Below, in pieces: positions 1 through 6,968 of a stretch of 13,086 bases of DNA. The notes under the pieces were generated by a model that saw only the letters and a list, made by a program, of their open reading frames with translations, made no database searches and was not told the origin of the DNA. How positions within the stretch are numbered: position 1 is the first letter of the stretch; each line of letters opens with the position of its first letter. Source of the DNA: Ruminococcaceae bacterium UBA1741 (GTDB taxonomy: Bacteria > Bacillota > Clostridia > Oscillospirales > Acutalibacteraceae); NCBI GenBank assembly GCA_002315685.1, contig DCHX01000005.1, positions 1-13,086 on the forward strand. Direction: 5' to 3'. The translations under genes were made by a program, and so were the position numbers.

Positions 1-475
1 CGGTAGAGGGAATACCGCCGGAAGGTTTTGTGTATTTTTGAGATATTTTTGCGTAAACATCATCAACATCAACAATGCTTCCTACCGCATTAAAGGCCTC
101 CAAAAGCTGTGCCCAAAGCGAAGGCGTGGGCGTAGCATTAGAAATTCCGCCCGATTCGGTTTGTTCTACCGTAACCGTTTCAACCGACGAAGTTATAACA
201 CTTCCGTTTACGCTTCCCATAATTGAAACGGTAAATGACGGGGATTTGATAACCTCCTTCGGAACATAACAGGTGTTGTTGCCTAAATACATACTGTTGC
301 CGTTTACAAAAGCGACATAGTAAGTGGATGAGCCGTTAGTGAAAACCGCCGTTTTTAATGCGTTGTTCCAAGTAGAGTCAAAGACAAAATGAATTTGAAG
401 AAAACGGACACTGTCGGCAACAACCTCATCATATTGAAGCGATAGAGCTTGTCCGTTAAGGTTTGCAGTAATCAT
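1..475 (-). CDS. Phage tail/baseplate-like protein, N-terminal part (cut by window edge)
   Basis: An open frame runs leftward from an ATG at 475-473 to the window edge without a stop, giving 158 residues of a longer protein. A GGAG ribosome binding site lies just upstream (481-486 on the plus strand). The N-terminal 100 residues read as a beta-rich domain: MITANLNGQALSLQ, then VADSVRF, WNNALKTAVF, YVPKEVIKSPSFTVSI. This pattern is familiar from baseplate or receptor-binding proteins of Clostridia phages, which begin with a similar 'W..yiktavF.ng...y.vPkEvik.p.f.vsv.g' domain. Further on come SLWAQLLEAFNAV and YTKPSGGIP; 'KPSGGIP' is a common phage tail/fibre motif, usually followed by a hydrophobic repeat. 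No other phage gene is visible to the right, so it could be the edge of a prophage or an isolated tail-like remnant. The family assignment is by motif resemblance only. Confidence 0.75.
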   Translation of the reverse strand, partial: MITANLNGQALSLQYDEVVADSVRFLQIHFVFDSTWNNALKTAVFTNGSSTYYVAFVNGNSMYLGNNTCYVPKEVIKSPSFTVSIMGSVNGSVITSSVETVTVEQTESGGISNATPTPSLWAQLLEAFNAVGSIVDVDDVYAKISQKYTKPSGGIPST

Positions 476-570
476 TTTTTCTCCTTTTCGTCTTAGGATA
501 GAGAAGACGCTCTGCTCGTGTGCAACCTTATAATACGTTACCGATTTGCGACATTCGAGGACAAATAAAT

Positions 571-657
571 TTAGAATTTAGAATTAAGAATTAAGAATTA
601 AGAATTAAGAATTAAGAATTATGAATTAAGAATTATGAATTAAGGATTATGAATTAA
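571..657. repeat. Degenerate 7-bp AATTAAG/AATTATG tandem repeats
   Basis: About twelve consecutive units of AATTAAG, AATTATG or close variants (AATTTAG, AATTAAC) fill this stretch with a 7-bp period. It carries no coding potential. A second, shorter block lies at 698-738, on the far side of a GC-rich palindromic element, so the repeats bracket that element. Repeats of this kind occur between genes in many Clostridia; their role is not known to me. Confidence 0.8.
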
Positions 658-674
658 CGGATTTTTTGCCGTAG

Positions 675-700
675 GGCAGGGGCTTGCTCCTGCCGTTCAA
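675..700 (+). repeat. Dispersed 26-bp palindromic element, copy 1
   Basis: This GC-rich block has inverted ends, GGCAGG (675-680) and CCTGCC (689-694), around GGCTTGCT. The whole 26 bp recurs on the opposite strand at 12406-12431 with one mismatch. It sits between two AATTAAG-type repeat blocks in an intergenic stretch and has no reading frame of its own. It is probably a small genome-wide intergenic repeat. Confidence 0.75.
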
Positions 701-738
701 TTAAGAATTAAGAATTATGAATTTAGAATTCAGAATTA
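698..738. repeat. Second block of AATTAAG-type repeats
   Basis: Four to five units related to AATTAAG (AATTAAG, AATTATG, AATTTAG, AATTCAG) directly follow the palindromic element at 675-700. The block ends at the A-tract of the galT terminator. It is the same unit family as at 571-657. Confidence 0.7.
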
Positions 739-763
739 AAAAAAGACGGTGCAATGCACCGTC
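737..763 (-). terminator. Rho-independent terminator of the DUF3048-galT unit
   Basis: A perfect 8-bp stem, GACGGTGC/GCACCGTC (745-752 and 756-763), has a 3-nt loop. On the minus strand it is followed by a run of seven T (738-744 as A on plus). It lies about 20 bp past the galT stop, so it ends that transcript. Confidence 0.9.
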
Positions 764-784
764 AAAAATGTATGGATATTTAAT

Positions 785-2275
785 TTATTTTACCGAATTT
801 GCGAACTTGACAAAAGCATTAACGCCCTTTTCATCACGCTTAAACACACCCGCGTGTTCAAGCACCGCCGAAAATACAAGTCCGATTTCATCCTTTAAGA
901 TTTTTTCAATATTGTCATTGTTTATATCGGTGTATTTAAGCTTGATTTCGTCAACCCAGTCGGCGTGTTTTGATAAAACCTCATCGTTTTTGACATCTCG
1001 GTTTTGAAGAATAGCCTCTTTCAAGCCGGCAATCTCGCTTTTAAGCCGAGCCGGTAAAACCGCAAGTCCCATAACCTCAATAAGCCCGATATTTTCTTTC
1101 TTAATGTGGTGAAGCTCTGCGTGGGGATGGAAAACACCGAGCGGATGCTCATCAGTTGTAATATTATTACGAAGCACTAAATCAAGCTCAAAGTTATCGC
1201 CGTTTTTTCGGGCAATAGGTGTAATAGTGTTATGCGGTGTGCCGTCGGTTTGAGCAAAAATTCCAACCGACTCGTCGGAATATTCTCGCCAAGCAAACAA
1301 AATCTTTTCGGCAAGAGCGATAATTCTATCGGTATCTTTTCCCGACAAACGAATAACCGACATAGGCCACTTAACAATACCTGCTTTTATGTCTGAAAAG
1401 CCCTCAAAATTAAGCTCTTTTTCGACTTTTGCCTTTGCCATAGCGAAGGTGTAATGACCGCCTTGAAAATGGTCGTGGCTTAATATCGAGCCGCCGACGA
1501 TAGGCAAATCGGCATTAGAACCTACAAAATAATGAGGAAACTGCTTAACGAAATCGAAAAGCTTGCGGAATGTAGCCGGGTTTATTGCCATAGGCGAATG
1601 CTCGCCGTTAAACACGATACAGTGCTCATTATAATAAACATAAGGCGAATACTGGAAAAACCAGTCGCTGTTGTTGATTTTTACGGGAATAGTGCGGTGA
1701 TTTTGACGGGCGGGGAAGTTAATTCTTCCCGAATATCCCTCGCACTCCTTACAAAGCAAACATTTGGGATAACCCGACTGCTTAGCCGTTTTAGCCAAAG
1801 CGATAGCCTTCGGGTCCTTTTCGGGCTTTGAAAGATTTACGGTAATGTCGATGGTGCCGTACTCGGTTTCGGTTTGCCATTTTAAGTCCTTTTTGATACG
1901 GTAACGCCTTATATAATCACTGTCGCAGGAAAGCTTATAATAATAGTCGGTTGCTTTTTGTGAGGACTCCTTATAAAGCTCATAAAACCTATCTGTAACA
2001 AAACTCGGTCTCGGTATCATAAGCCCCATAAGCTTTGTGTCAAACAAATCTCTTTCGGTGATGTTGTCCTCGATTATACCCTTGCTTACCGCAAAATCAA
2101 GCAACTCTTTAAGGGTACTTTCAAGCTCGACATCCGAAAAATCTTCATAACATTCAAGGCCGTCAAGTCCCAAAACCTCTAAAATTTTGTTGGTTATGTA
2201 AATTTCATCACGCTTATCAAAAAGCCCTTTTTCAAGCCCGTAACACACAAGCTTTCTAATGCTTGAATCTATCAT
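785..2275 (-). CDS. galT: UDP-glucose--hexose-1-phosphate uridylyltransferase (Firmicutes type)
   Basis: The protein transfers UMP between UDP-glucose and galactose-1-phosphate in the Leloir pathway; it is cytoplasmic. At 496 residues it has the length of the Firmicutes (type 2) GalT family rather than the ~350-residue E. coli type. Visible signatures are GRINFPARQNHRTIPV (183-198), FQYSPYVYYNEHCIVFNGEHSPM (207-229) and SHDHFQGGHY (266-275). H267-D-H269-F-Q271 matches the HxHxQ active site of the family, with H269 the expected nucleophile. The start is the ATG at 2275: GAGG lies 7 nt upstream of it. The ATG at 2278 is also possible; the frame opens at 2296, but that would overlap the upstream gene and skip the binding site. 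It follows the DUF3048 gene by 13 bp and shares its promoter. No galK or galE is visible in the window. Confidence 0.95.
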   Translation of the reverse strand: MIDSSIRKLVCYGLEKGLFDKRDEIYITNKILEVLGLDGLECYEDFSDVELESTLKELLDFAVSKGIIEDNITERDLFDTKLMGLMIPRPSFVTDRFYELYKESSQKATDYYYKLSCDSDYIRRYRIKKDLKWQTETEYGTIDITVNLSKPEKDPKAIALAKTAKQSGYPKCLLCKECEGYSGRINFPARQNHRTIPVKINNSDWFFQYSPYVYYNEHCIVFNGEHSPMAINPATFRKLFDFVKQFPHYFVGSNADLPIVGGSILSHDHFQGGHYTFAMAKAKVEKELNFEGFSDIKAGIVKWPMSVIRLSGKDTDRIIALAEKILFAWREYSDESVGIFAQTDGTPHNTITPIARKNGDNFELDLVLRNNITTDEHPLGVFHPHAELHHIKKENIGLIEVMGLAVLPARLKSEIAGLKEAILQNRDVKNDEVLSKHADWVDEIKLKYTDINNDNIEKILKDEIGLVFSAVLEHAGVFKRDEKGVNAFVKFANSVK

Positions 2276-2288
2276 CATAAAACCTCGA

Positions 2289-3335
2289 TTATTCAAAAAC
2301 GGGTTGTGATTTTGTCTTGTCGGAAATCATAACCCAAGATTTACCTGCATTTACCTTAATTTCATTGCCGCTTAAATCGGTAAACGAAAAAGCGGATTTT
2401 GTAGAGCCTTTTTTCCAATTTATTTTTTGGTAGTTGCCGTTAGAAATGTAGTAACCCTCGCCGCCTTCAAGTGCTACTTGGCGGTGATAGTTGTCCGAAT
2501 AGTCGGAAATAGTAGTAAGCAAAACAAATACATTCTTAACATCGGTAGTTTCTTTTGTTAAATAGTCGGTACGAAGAGTTGTGCCGAAATAACGGGTGTA
2601 TTTGCCCTTTGAAGAATCGTAAACAAAAGAGGTTTTATAGGAGGAAGAGAACGCAACGGATACTTTGTTGCAAACGCCGTCGCTAAGTGTTACGGTTTCG
2701 TCTTCATCGGCAAAATTAACCCAATTATCATTGTTTTGAGAGGTTGTACGGATTTTTTTGTTCTCGATACATTCGGTAAGCTGATTACCGAAAGCATAAA
2801 GGGTATGCTCGGTTGCAAGACCGTTTGAAATACGCTTTGTGCCGATAGAGTTTGTGTCTATCGAAATATCGTCAATATCTTTAAGGTGGGGAGCGCAGTA
2901 TTTAGGGTCTTGTCCGCAATGCAAATAAACCGCATCGTGTCCGTTAGCCAAATCAACATAAGGGTATCTTGCCGAACGGACGGTACCTATTTGACCTACC
3001 GAGTTTATGTTCTTAAAAACAGCCATAAGACGGGTAATTCCGCCCTCAACCTCGGTTTCATAAACTATGTCCGCTTTGTTTACACCTGTTTGAACAGGTT
3101 GAGCCAAGCTCATATTGTTAATCATAATAGCAACGGGGCGGGTGTTAATATCGGCATCCTCGCCCATATCTAAACCTGTAAGAGGGTTGATAACTTTTTT
3201 AGGTTCACTGCTCACAACGGCAGTAGAAGAAACCTTTTTTTCTTCTTTTTTCGTTTTCGTTTTTGTTTTGCCACAACCTGCAAATGACACCGAAAGAGCC
3301 ACGCAAATTATTGCCGCAAATAATCTTTTTTTCAT
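2289..3335 (-). CDS. DUF3048 (YerB-like) lipoprotein
   Basis: A secreted, probably membrane-anchored protein of 348 residues with unknown biochemical role. The start is the ATG at 3335, with GGAGG 7 nt upstream (3343-3347). A frame open from 3404 would run through the promoter. The N-terminus is a lipoprotein signal: MKKRLFAAIICVALSVSFAGC, with the lipobox Cys at residue 21 (F-A-G-C is slightly off consensus). A charged Lys/Glu linker follows (22-48). The first DUF3048 domain runs from NPLTGL (50-55) through RPVAIMINN (66-74), KADIVYETEVEGGITR (87-102) and VRSARYPYVDLA (119-130). The C-terminal part (about 225-340, ending GKSWVMISD) matches the second YerB domain. It is the first gene of a unit with galT, 13 bp downstream; the pairing looks positional, as I know of no functional link. 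Confidence 0.9.
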   Translation of the reverse strand: MKKRLFAAIICVALSVSFAGCGKTKTKTKKEEKKVSSTAVVSSEPKKVINPLTGLDMGEDADINTRPVAIMINNMSLAQPVQTGVNKADIVYETEVEGGITRLMAVFKNINSVGQIGTVRSARYPYVDLANGHDAVYLHCGQDPKYCAPHLKDIDDISIDTNSIGTKRISNGLATEHTLYAFGNQLTECIENKKIRTTSQNNDNWVNFADEDETVTLSDGVCNKVSVAFSSSYKTSFVYDSSKGKYTRYFGTTLRTDYLTKETTDVKNVFVLLTTISDYSDNYHRQVALEGGEGYYISNGNYQKINWKKGSTKSAFSFTDLSGNEIKVNAGKSWVMISDKTKSQPVFE

Positions 3336-3365
3336 AAATAAGCCTCCAAAAAACAATATAAAAAT

Positions 3366-3394
3366 ATTATACAATAACAGTTCGTTTTTTTCAA
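3366..3394 (-). promoter_or_regulatory. Promoter of the DUF3048-galT unit
   Basis: On the minus strand a -35 TTGAAA (3394-3389) and a perfect -10 TATAAT (3371-3366) are 17 bp apart. The predicted start, near 3359, is about 25 nt upstream of the DUF3048 start codon. Confidence 0.8.
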
Positions 3395-3440
3395 TACCAA
3401 ACAACTATTTTTTGACAATGTTTTTATGCGGTTTATTCAT

Positions 3441-3469
3441 TTGACAAAATGGGATAATTATGGTATATT
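3441..3469 (+). promoter_or_regulatory. Promoter of glyA
   Basis: TTGACA (3441-3446) and TATATT (3464-3469) have a 17-bp spacer, and TGG directly before the -10 gives an extended -10. A second TTGACA at 3412-3417 has only TATTCA at the right distance and is probably not a separate promoter. The leader before glyA is about 27 nt, too short for a riboswitch. Confidence 0.85.
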
Positions 3470-3502
3470 TAGTTTTTAAGGAATATAAAAGGTGGGGTTT
3501 TC

Positions 3503-4738
3503 ATGAATTTTTTTGATGAACTTAAAAACTATGATAACGATGTTTTTGCGTCTTGTAACCGTGAGCTTGAAAGACAGCGCGGAAACATTGAGCTTATAGC
3601 TTCGGAAAATATTGTTTCAAAGGCTGTGCTTTTAGCCGCAGGGGGCGTGCTTACCAACAAGTATGCCGAGGGCTATCCGTCAAAGCGTTATTACGGCGGT
3701 TGCCAATATGTTGATGAGGTTGAGGAGATTGCGAGAAACCGCGCTAAAAAGCTTTTCGGCGCCGAACACGCAAATGTTCAACCGCATAGCGGTGCTAATG
3801 CAAACCTCGCCGTTTTCTTTGCACTGCTCAAACCGGGCGATACCGTTATGGGAATGAATCTTCAACACGGAGGACATTTGTCCCACGGCAGTCCGGTTAA
3901 TATTTCGGGTAACTATTTTAATGTTGTGCCTTACGGCGTTGATGAGATTACCGGCCGTATCGACTATGACGAAATGGAAAAAATCGCAAAAGAATGTAAG
4001 CCGAAAATGATAGTTGCGGGTGCAAGTGCATATTCGAGGATTATCGACTTTAAGCGTTGTCGTGAAATTGCGGACAGCGTCGGCGCATATTTGATGGTGG
4101 ATATTGCGCATATTGCAGGTCTTGTTGCCGCAGGACTTCATCCGTCGCCCGTACCATACGCCGATGTTGTTACCACAACAACACACAAGACACTCAGAGG
4201 TCCGCGCGGAGGTATGATTTTGTGCCGTGAGGAACTTGCAAAGCAGATAGATAAGGCGGTATTCCCGGGAACACAGGGCGGTCCGCTTATGCACATTATT
4301 GCCGCAAAGGCGGTAGCATTAGGCGAGGCACTTACCGATGACTTTAAGGCATATCAAACTCAAATTGTAAAGAACGCATCGGTTCTTTGCGATAAGCTTT
4401 TGTCAAGAGGCGTAAAAATCGTATCGGGCGGTACCGATAACCACCTTATGCTTCTTAATCTTACAAATTCGGGCGTTACGGGTAAAGAGCTTGAAGCAAG
4501 ACTTGACGAGGTTCACATTACCGCTAACAAGAACACTATCCCGGGCGAGCCGTTAAGTCCGTTTGTTACAAGCGGTCTTCGTATCGGTACTCCTGCCGTT
4601 ACAACCCGTGGCTTTAAGGAAAACGAAATGCTTTTGATAGGCGACTTTATCGCTGATATAATAGAGGACTTCGAGGGCAATAAGGCAAGGGTAAACGATA
4701 GTGTTGCCGAGCTTTGCAAGAAGTTCCCGATATATTAA
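3503..4738 (+). CDS. glyA: Serine hydroxymethyltransferase
   Basis: A cytoplasmic PLP enzyme that interconverts serine and glycine while loading one-carbon units onto tetrahydrofolate. The 411 residues are full length for bacterial GlyA. Visible landmarks are IASENIVS (32-39), NKYAEGYPSKRYYGG (52-66), NVQPHSGANAN (91-101), the PLP-contacting D200 and H203 in VDIAHIAG, and TTTTHKTLRGPRGG (224-237). Lys229 in that last motif is the Schiff-base lysine, at the same number as in E. coli. The start ATG at 3503 follows AGGTGGGG, a strong binding site. It is transcribed alone from its own promoter, divergent to the galT unit. Nothing unusual was seen. Confidence 0.97.
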   Translation: MNFFDELKNYDNDVFASCNRELERQRGNIELIASENIVSKAVLLAAGGVLTNKYAEGYPSKRYYGGCQYVDEVEEIARNRAKKLFGAEHANVQPHSGANANLAVFFALLKPGDTVMGMNLQHGGHLSHGSPVNISGNYFNVVPYGVDEITGRIDYDEMEKIAKECKPKMIVAGASAYSRIIDFKRCREIADSVGAYLMVDIAHIAGLVAAGLHPSPVPYADVVTTTTHKTLRGPRGGMILCREELAKQIDKAVFPGTQGGPLMHIIAAKAVALGEALTDDFKAYQTQIVKNASVLCDKLLSRGVKIVSGGTDNHLMLLNLTNSGVTGKELEARLDEVHITANKNTIPGEPLSPFVTSGLRIGTPAVTTRGFKENEMLLIGDFIADIIEDFEGNKARVNDSVAELCKKFPIY

Positions 4739-4744
4739 AAATTA

Positions 4745-4774
4745 TTGACAAAATAACACAAAATTGTATATAAT
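4745..4774 (+). promoter_or_regulatory. Promoter of mgtE
   Basis: TTGACA (4745-4750) and TATAAT (4769-4774) are separated by 18 bp. The -35 begins only 7 bp after the glyA stop. The predicted start near 4781 lies before the hairpin at 4786-4813, so that hairpin would be part of the mgtE leader as well as the end of the glyA transcript. Confidence 0.8.
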
Positions 4775-4785
4775 AAGTAAAACAA

Positions 4786-4813
4786 AACCTCGTCCTAAAA
4801 AGGCGAGGTTTAT
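4786..4813 (+). terminator. Hairpin with short U-tract: glyA terminator and/or mgtE leader attenuator
   Basis: AACCTCG (4786-4792) pairs with CGAGGTT (4804-4810). Inside it CCT and AGG add three more pairs across one bulged T, with an AAAA loop. The 3' side runs into TTTATTT. As glyA has no other hairpin after its stop, this is the likely glyA terminator. The mgtE promoter lies upstream of it, so mgtE transcripts must pass through the same structure. Confidence 0.65.
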
Positions 4814-4850
4814 TTACCTATTCAAGTAATGTATGGGAGGGAAAAAACAA

Positions 4851-6215
4851 ATGGAAGAAAAAATTCTTGAACTGATAAACCAAAAAAAGTTCAGCGAACT
4901 TAAATCTATGCTTTCCGAGATGAATGCTGCCGATTTGGCTGTAATTTTCGAAGAGATAGAAGAAAAAGATTTGCCGGTTATTTTCCGCATACTTCCGAAA
5001 GAGCTTGCCGCCGAGGTTTTCGTTGAGATGGAATCCGATATGCAGCAGCTTCTTATAGAGGCGTTTAGTGATAAAGAGCTTCGTGAGGTAATGGACGAGC
5101 TTTTCATGGATGATACCGTTGATATTATCGATGAAATGCCCGCCACGGTTGCCAAGCGTATTTTAAGGCAAACCGATGCGCAAACAAGAAGAATGATAAA
5201 TCAGCTTTTAGCTTACCCTGATGACAGTGCGGGTAGCATTATGACTACCGAGTATATCGACCTTAAAAAAGATATGACGGTGGATATGGCGTTCGACAGA
5301 ATCCGCAAAATCGGCTTTGATACCGAAAGCATTTATGCTTGTTATGTAACCGACAGAAGCCGTCGGCTTTTGGGTATTGTTTCGGTTAAGGACCTGCTTT
5401 TGAATCAGAAGGACACCGTTATTTCAAAAATAATGGACGAGAATGTCATCTTCGTTAATACCCTTGACGATAGGGAAGAAGTGGCGACACAGTTTGAAAA
5501 GTATGACCTTTTGGCTATGCCGGTTGTCGATAAGGAAAACCGCCTTGTAGGTATCATTACAGTAGATGATGCTATTGATGTAATGAAAGAGGAGGTTACC
5601 GAGGATATTGAAAAGATGGCGGCTATTTTGCCGAGTGAGCATAGCTATTTCAAAATGGGTGTTTTTGAAACATTTAAGACAAGAATCCCGTGGCTTTTAC
5701 TCCTTATGATTTCCGCCACCTTTACGGGCGCTATTATCAGTAGCTTTGAAGAAAAGCTTGTCGCTTTTTCAGGACTTATCGCCTTTATTCCCATGCTTAT
5801 GGATACGGGCGGAAACAGCGGCAGCCAAGCATCCGTTACGGTAATCCGCAGTATTTCTCTCGGCGATATTGAGTTTAGCGATATTTTTAAGGTTTTATGG
5901 AAAGAAATAAGGGTTGCCTTTTGTTGCAGTGTGGCGTTGGCGCTTGTAAACGGCGCAAAGCTTTTCCTTATTGATTATTTACTGCTCGGCACATTTAATA
6001 ACGATACACACGCAATAAGAGAAATACTTGTTGTTTGCCTTACGCTTTTTTGCACCGTTGTTGTTGCGAAAATCGTGGGTTGCAGTTTGCCGATTTTGGC
6101 TAAAAAAATCGGATTCGACCCCGCCGTTATGGCAAGTCCGCTTATTACCACAATAGTTGATGCGATTTCGCTTATTATTTATTTCAGCTTCGCTACATTT
6201 TTGTTAACGGCATAA
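4851..6215 (+). CDS. mgtE: Magnesium transporter MgtE
   Basis: A magnesium-selective inner-membrane channel gated by cytosolic Mg2+. The 454 residues match the family. The N-domain of acidic helical repeats covers about 1-125 (for example LLIEAFSDKELREVMDELFMDDTVDIIDEMP). Two CBS domains follow, about 130-190 (ending IVSVKDLLL) and 195-250 (AMPVVDKENRLVGIITVDDAIDVM). The membrane domain starts near 280 and has the family signature PMLMDTGGNSGSQAS (314-328). The late helix SPLITTIVDAISLIIYF carries D437, equivalent to the pore aspartate of the family. The start is the ATG at 4851, with GGGAGGG 9-10 nt upstream; the frame opens at 4833, but that codon overlaps the binding site. The leader is only about 70 nt, so no M-box (Mg2+) riboswitch fits. 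It does contain a hairpin (4786-4813). Confidence 0.96.
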   Translation: MEEKILELINQKKFSELKSMLSEMNAADLAVIFEEIEEKDLPVIFRILPKELAAEVFVEMESDMQQLLIEAFSDKELREVMDELFMDDTVDIIDEMPATVAKRILRQTDAQTRRMINQLLAYPDDSAGSIMTTEYIDLKKDMTVDMAFDRIRKIGFDTESIYACYVTDRSRRLLGIVSVKDLLLNQKDTVISKIMDENVIFVNTLDDREEVATQFEKYDLLAMPVVDKENRLVGIITVDDAIDVMKEEVTEDIEKMAAILPSEHSYFKMGVFETFKTRIPWLLLLMISATFTGAIISSFEEKLVAFSGLIAFIPMLMDTGGNSGSQASVTVIRSISLGDIEFSDIFKVLWKEIRVAFCCSVALALVNGAKLFLIDYLLLGTFNNDTHAIREILVVCLTLFCTVVVAKIVGCSLPILAKKIGFDPAVMASPLITTIVDAISLIIYFSFATFLLTA

Positions 6216-6246
6216 CAAACTTAAAAAATTAAGTTGTTATGTAATA

Positions 6247-6275
6247 TTGAAATTAGGCAAAATCCGTGATATACT
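6247..6275 (+). promoter_or_regulatory. Promoter of the DUF975 gene
   Basis: TTGAAA (6247-6252) and TATACT (6270-6275) have a 17-bp spacer, with an extended -10 TGA at 6267-6269. The leader is about 14 nt, so the transcript starts close to the ribosome binding site. Confidence 0.8.
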
Positions 6276-6295
6276 AAACAAAAGGGGGAATCGGT

Positions 6296-6907
6296 ATGAT
6301 TTCAAGACAAATAATTAAAGAAAATGCAAAATTGCAACTCGGCAACAATATTTTCGGCAACAACTGGCTTTTAGCTCTTTTGGTTGTTCTTATCCAAACC
6401 GCTGTCGTAGGTGCGGTAAGTGCTACGGTCAGCATTTTGGGTGTGCTTATTTTAGGACCCTTTACGGTTGGTGTTACCTCGGTTTTCGTAAATCTTATGC
6501 GCCAAAACAAGCCTATTGATATTGCGGATATGTTTGACGGCTTTAAGGTAAGTCTTTCGAGAAACATTTTACTTTCTTTGCTGGTTACGCTTTTCACTAC
6601 ACTTTGGTCTTTGCTTTTTATAATACCGGGTATTGTTAAGTATTATTCGTATTCAATGGCTTACTTTATCGCAAACGACCATCCGGAATATGACTGGAAT
6701 ACTTGCATTAAAGAGAGTATGCGCCTTACAAACGGTCATAAAATGGACTTGTTTGTGCTTGACCTTTCGTTTATCGGCTGGTATTTTGTGGGCGCTCTTT
6801 GTTTAGGTATCGGTACCTTGTGGGTAGCGCCTTATCACTTTGCTTCAAAGCAAAACTATTATGAGGCGATTTTAGGTCTGCAAAATGCAACCTACCAAGC
6901 CGACTGA
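6296..6907 (+). CDS. DUF975 family integral membrane protein
   Basis: A 203-residue membrane protein of unknown function. GGGGG about 9 nt upstream supports the ATG at 6296. Hydrophobic segments lie at about 24-45, 46-66, 91-113 and 153-178. Family-type motifs are ILGPFTVGVTSVFVNLMRQ (52-70), the short cytosolic stretch DIADMFDGFK (75-84), IIPGIVKYYSYSMAYFI (109-125) and CIKESMRLTNGHKMDLF (137-153). These match what I know of DUF975 proteins, common in Firmicutes. It has its own promoter and a strong terminator, so it is monocistronic. No function is assigned. Confidence 0.88.
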   Translation: MISRQIIKENAKLQLGNNIFGNNWLLALLVVLIQTAVVGAVSATVSILGVLILGPFTVGVTSVFVNLMRQNKPIDIADMFDGFKVSLSRNILLSLLVTLFTTLWSLLFIIPGIVKYYSYSMAYFIANDHPEYDWNTCIKESMRLTNGHKMDLFVLDLSFIGWYFVGALCLGIGTLWVAPYHFASKQNYYEAILGLQNATYQAD

Positions 6908-6936
6908 TTATCCGATTTAATATTTTAACGGCTTTT

Positions 6937-6965
6937 CCGGTGCGGGATTTTCCCGTGCCGGTTTT
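6937..6965 (+). terminator. Rho-independent terminator of the DUF975 gene
   Basis: A 10-bp stem forms between CCGGTGCGGG (6937-6946) and CCCGTGCCGG (6952-6961), with two G-U pairs. TTTTAGTTT follows. The two G-U pairs become C-A mismatches on the other strand and there is no T-run there, so it works mainly rightward. It lies directly at the 3' end of the convergent radical SAM gene. Confidence 0.88.
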
Positions 6966-6968
6966 AGT

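Noticed and set aside
571..738. Repeat array that could suggest CRISPR
   Set aside because: The units are 7 bp, AT-rich and contiguous with no spacers, and no cas gene is near.
3412..3440. Second promoter upstream of glyA
   Set aside because: TTGACA at 3412-3417 has only TATTCA near the right distance, while the next TTGACA has an excellent extended -10.
3680..4294. Open frame of 204 codons on the minus strand inside glyA
   Set aside because: It is the reverse shadow of a clear glyA coding region, has no ribosome binding site and its translation is Cys/Arg/His-rich without domain sense.
4775..4850. M-box magnesium riboswitch before mgtE
   Set aside because: The leader between promoter and start is only about 70 nt and holds one simple hairpin; an M-box needs about twice that with several helices.
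6212..6240. Hairpin after mgtE as a terminator
   Set aside because: ATAACAA-a-CTTAA pairs with TTAAGTTGTTAT, but the stem is almost all A-T and no T-run follows, so I do not call it.
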